Positions 61,701 through 64,000 of a stretch of DNA of 64,000 nt are shown in pieces. The stretch covers positions 62,001 to 126,000 of the forward strand of contig NZ_VTSR01000012.1 in the NCBI RefSeq assembly GCF_008329715.1, written 5' to 3'. The notes under the pieces are model-generated. The model had not been told where the DNA came from, did no database searches, and worked only from the letters and a program-made list of their open reading frames with translations. The position numbers and the translations under genes were made by a program. This DNA is from Gimesia chilikensis (GTDB lineage: Bacteria > Planctomycetota > Planctomycetia > Planctomycetales > Planctomycetaceae). Every line of letters begins with the position of its first letter. Position 1 is the stretch's first letter.

Positions 61701-62762
61701 ATGCTGCGGAATCTCTGTTGCATCGCCTGTGCGTTGGTCTGGCTGATCTGTTGCGGCTGTCAGGCGGTGCCGATTTCCACGCTGTCGCAGATGTCAGGTG
61801 AGGCACTGCAAGGGGAAACCATACCACAGACCTCAGAGGCTTCCTCACGGACCGAGCGGACATCTCCCTTCAATGAACGGGCGAATCAGCTCGTAGATCA
61901 GGCATTACAGCATTACTCCCAGGGAGAACTGCAGCAGGCCCGGTCGCTGCTCGCCTCGGCACGGGAAATAGATCCCGGTCATATCGGGACGTTTGAAATC
62001 GAGGCCCAGCTCTCCTACGACATGGGGGACCGGAAACAGTTTCTGCAGTCGCTCCGGGCGATTCGCGCTGCGAGTCCTCAAGACGCCGCCAAACAGAGTG
62101 CCATCGGAACCCTGTTTTTTCAGGCCGGCCAGACCCAGGAAGGCATCGCCTGCCTGAAGCGAGCCATCGCGTTGAAACCGCATGAAGAAAACTACTCATT
62201 GAAACTGGCGGCTTTTCTGGAGCAGACCAGCCGCACCGATGAGGCTCATGAAGTTCTGTTACGGGCCCTGCATACGACACCGGGCAGCAAACGACTGCCC
62301 ATCGCCCTGGGTCGCGTCTGTGAGGTCAATCAGCAGTGGTCCGAAGCCAGCGTGTATTATGCGATGGTGATCAATCATCTGCCCGAAAACCACGTCTGGC
62401 GAAAACACCGCGCCCGCTGTCTGTATCACGCCGGCAAGTACCAGGAAGCTTTTGAACAGTTCTCCATTTGCCAGGAAGCAGACCGGGAACTGCTGTCGCT
62501 TTCGGAAAAAATCGCCTTTGGCGACACAGCGCTGCGGCTGGGAGATCTGGAAAAGGCGCAACAACTGTTCGATGAAATTTCTGCCGCCCATCAGCACCAG
62601 TTACTCCACGTAGAGGTATTGCGCGGGTTATGCGCAATCAACCGGGGCCAGACAACTGATGCGAAAGCCATCATCGCTACAGCCCGTAAAAAATGGCCCG
62701 CTGATCCTACGCTGTTAGAGGTCGCGGCCCTGCTCCCTGCGCAACAGACGGCGGTAAGGTAA
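61701..62762 (+). CDS. TPR-repeat lipoprotein
   Basis: A 353-residue protein. The N-terminal signal (CCIACALVWLICCGCQAVP) has a GCQ lipobox-like site. TPR motifs follow from about residue 55: VDQALQHYSQGELQQARSLL, AIGTLFFQAGQTQEGIACLKRA, LAAFLEQTSRTDEAHEVLLRAL, ARCLYHAGKYQEAFEQFSIC and GDTALRLGDLEKAQQLFDEI. It begins 2 bases after the secretin stop, with GGAGGAGG just upstream, so the two are translationally coupled. A pilotin-like role (PilF/PilW are TPR lipoproteins that localise the secretin) is a reasonable inference. Confidence 0.85.
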   Translation: MLRNLCCIACALVWLICCGCQAVPISTLSQMSGEALQGETIPQTSEASSRTERTSPFNERANQLVDQALQHYSQGELQQARSLLASAREIDPGHIGTFEIEAQLSYDMGDRKQFLQSLRAIRAASPQDAAKQSAIGTLFFQAGQTQEGIACLKRAIALKPHEENYSLKLAAFLEQTSRTDEAHEVLLRALHTTPGSKRLPIALGRVCEVNQQWSEASVYYAMVINHLPENHVWRKHRARCLYHAGKYQEAFEQFSICQEADRELLSLSEKIAFGDTALRLGDLEKAQQLFDEISAAHQHQLLHVEVLRGLCAINRGQTTDAKAIIATARKKWPADPTLLEVAALLPAQQTAVR

Positions 62763-62977
62763 TCACCTGAACTGCGTATTTTTGCGCAAGATTCATTTGC
62801 CCAGCGCAAACTCGCTCCCGAAATTGGACAACCCCGATTTCGTAACCTAGATTTAGAGTGGTGATTTAAGATCACTTCTTAATTGGTGGAGTGCGCTCTG
62901 TAGTACTCCAATCTGGATTCGAAACAGGGTATTTCATTTTCAGCAGTGTCGTTAATCTGCTGAGAAGGTGTTCGGCG
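62763..62977. other. Spacer before histidine kinase gene
   Basis: These 215 bases hold no recognised gene. A weak imperfect repeat TGGAGTGC...ACTCCA (62885-62912) is present. The promoter of the sensor kinase gene should lie here but no confident box was found. Confidence 0.35.
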
Positions 62978-64000
62978 ATGACAAGTTATGGCAAATACTG
63001 GGTTCTGGTGGTACTGCTGCTCTTCATGAGTTGTGTAGATAACCTCCTGGTAACCAGCCAGTTAGCTTCTCCCATGCTGGCGCTGGCCGCCTCGCTGGTG
63101 GCTTCACTCGTCGGTTGGGCCTGGCTGGTGAAATCCCTGCAGAAAGACCGCGATCAGATCAGTGCCTGTCTGCGGAATCCCGAATTACTGCGTCCGGAAC
63201 TGAAGCAGAAGAACTTCTTCGGAAAGCTGTTCGCGGAAGCGATTCAGAAGATTGAAGAATCCGATACCGAACTCGTATCGACCACACAGGTTAAGACGAT
63301 GTTAAAAGCCCGTCTGAATGCCCTCTCGAAGAAAGAGGCTCTGATGGAATCGGTACTGGATCACCTGGAGACCGGGGTACTTGTCTTCGACGCACAACAC
63401 ACGCTGGAGTTTTCGAATCAGGCCGCATCGAAGTTCGTGATACCCGAAGCGGACCGCACGCAGAACAACAGTGAATCCGGCCTCGCACTCAATAAGGCCC
63501 TCAGCAGCGATGTGGTGATTCCCGAAATCGCCAGCCTGCTCACTAAAACCATTGAACGCAAAAATGCCACGTTAAGCCGCCGCAGCGAGTTCCAGTTAAC
63601 GGGACTCGATTTCCAGTCTCATTTCCGCGCCATCGCAACAAACCTGTTCGATGAAAATCAGGCGCTGCTGGGAACCATAATCGTGGTGGAAAACATCGGC
63701 GAAGAAAATAATGAGAAGGAACGGCACGCCGAGTTTGTGTCGTCGGTCGCTCACGAGTTGAAAACACCGATGGCCGGGATCAAGGCTTATATCGAGATGC
63801 TGCTGGACGGTGACTGCGAAGAGGACGAAGCCGAAGAACTGTATGGCTTCATCAACGAACAGATTGACCGTCTGACTCGACTGGTCAACAGCATGCTGAA
63901 TCTGGCCCGCATTGAAAGTGGTGTCGTAGAAATCAAACGGCACGACTGCGAGCTGAATGACATTCTCAAATCCGCCGCAGATGTCATTTCGCCCAATGCC
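62978..64000 (+). CDS. Sensor histidine kinase (3' end missing)
   Basis: An open frame of 341 codons runs from ATG 62978 to the window edge. Two N-terminal hydrophobic segments (WVLVVLLLFMSCVDNLLV, about 8-25, and MLALAASLVASLVGWAWLV, about 33-51) anchor it with almost no periplasmic loop. A charged stretch with coiled character (LKQKNFFGKLFAEAIQKIEE) and a PAS-like region (MESVLDHLETGVLVFDAQHTLEFSNQAASKF) follow. The phospho-acceptor His259 lies in FVSSVAHELKTPMAGIKAYIEML (H box), with helix 2 ending LTRLVNSMLNLARIESGVV. This is a PhoR/ResE-type HisKA kinase; the ATPase domain is outside the window. The signal is unknown. Confidence 0.9.
   Translation, partial: MTSYGKYWVLVVLLLFMSCVDNLLVTSQLASPMLALAASLVASLVGWAWLVKSLQKDRDQISACLRNPELLRPELKQKNFFGKLFAEAIQKIEESDTELVSTTQVKTMLKARLNALSKKEALMESVLDHLETGVLVFDAQHTLEFSNQAASKFVIPEADRTQNNSESGLALNKALSSDVVIPEIASLLTKTIERKNATLSRRSEFQLTGLDFQSHFRAIATNLFDENQALLGTIIVVENIGEENNEKERHAEFVSSVAHELKTPMAGIKAYIEMLLDGDCEEDEAEELYGFINEQIDRLTRLVNSMLNLARIESGVVEIKRHDCELNDILKSAADVISPNA

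Overview
The window looks like chromosome from a planctomycete, probably close to Gimesia/Planctomyces in the Planctomycetaceae. That is inferred from gene content, since no database was searched. The supporting signs are moderate-to-high GC, Tat-exported proteins (ceramidase-like, TIM-barrel), two secreted PQQ-type beta-propeller proteins, a sulfatase, LL-diaminopimelate aminotransferase (DapL), and a large pilus/secretin operon preceded by prepilin-like genes. No rRNA, tRNA, CRISPR array, transposase or prophage was recognised.

Layout. 1-5.7 kb: the 3' end of a YjdM/PhnA zinc-ribbon gene, a TRIC/UPF0126 membrane protein, an APH-fold kinase, an AT-richer patch with small membrane proteins (one cut by an in-frame stop) and an ankyrin protein, then a HEAT-repeat protein and an AraC-type regulator. 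5.9-11.8 kb: two PQQ propeller genes on either side of an ECF sigma factor and its overlapping membrane partner. 11.9-25.4 kb: housekeeping and regulatory genes (NAD-type isocitrate dehydrogenase, Mpo1-like protein, TolC-like channel, WYL regulator, hisI, ceramidase-like enzyme, queD, rpsR-rpsN, SDR, nnrE, Crp/Fnr regulator, zinc-finger membrane protein, scpB). 25.5-31.2 kb: a minus-strand accessory block with three tandem paralogues of an unrecognised envelope protein family, two small membrane proteins, then a macro-domain protein, an unknown protein, an ADP-ribosylglycohydrolase and a SUKH (SMI1/KNR4) protein. 31.6-50.3 kb: metabolism and envelope genes (aroE-like, metF and divergent ahcY, TIM-barrel protein, desaturase, sulfatase, slyX, esterase-like protein, ThiF-like protein, FKBP isomerase, dapL, ygfZ, exported isoaspartyl methyltransferase). 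50.5-62.8 kb: a HEAT lipoprotein, then prepilin-like proteins followed by PilM, PilN, PilO, a PilP-like protein, a secretin and a TPR lipoprotein. 62.98-64 kb: the start of a sensor histidine kinase, cut by the window end.

How the genes relate. metF and ahcY are divergent and both belong to the methyl cycle. The 51.8-62.8 kb genes form one envelope-spanning machine: prepilins, inner-membrane platform (PilM/N/O), PilP-like connector and outer-membrane secretin. No PilB/PilT ATPase, PilC or prepilin peptidase gene is present, so these must lie elsewhere. The 28.9-31.2 kb genes combine two ADP-ribose-related folds with a toxin-immunity fold, and are the best candidate here for an uncharacterised system. 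Several hairpins between convergent genes look like bidirectional terminators.

Limits. Functions rest on motif recognition by eye. Start codons were chosen from Shine-Dalgarno sequences, signal peptides and family knowledge. Repeat copy number and orthology could not be tested.
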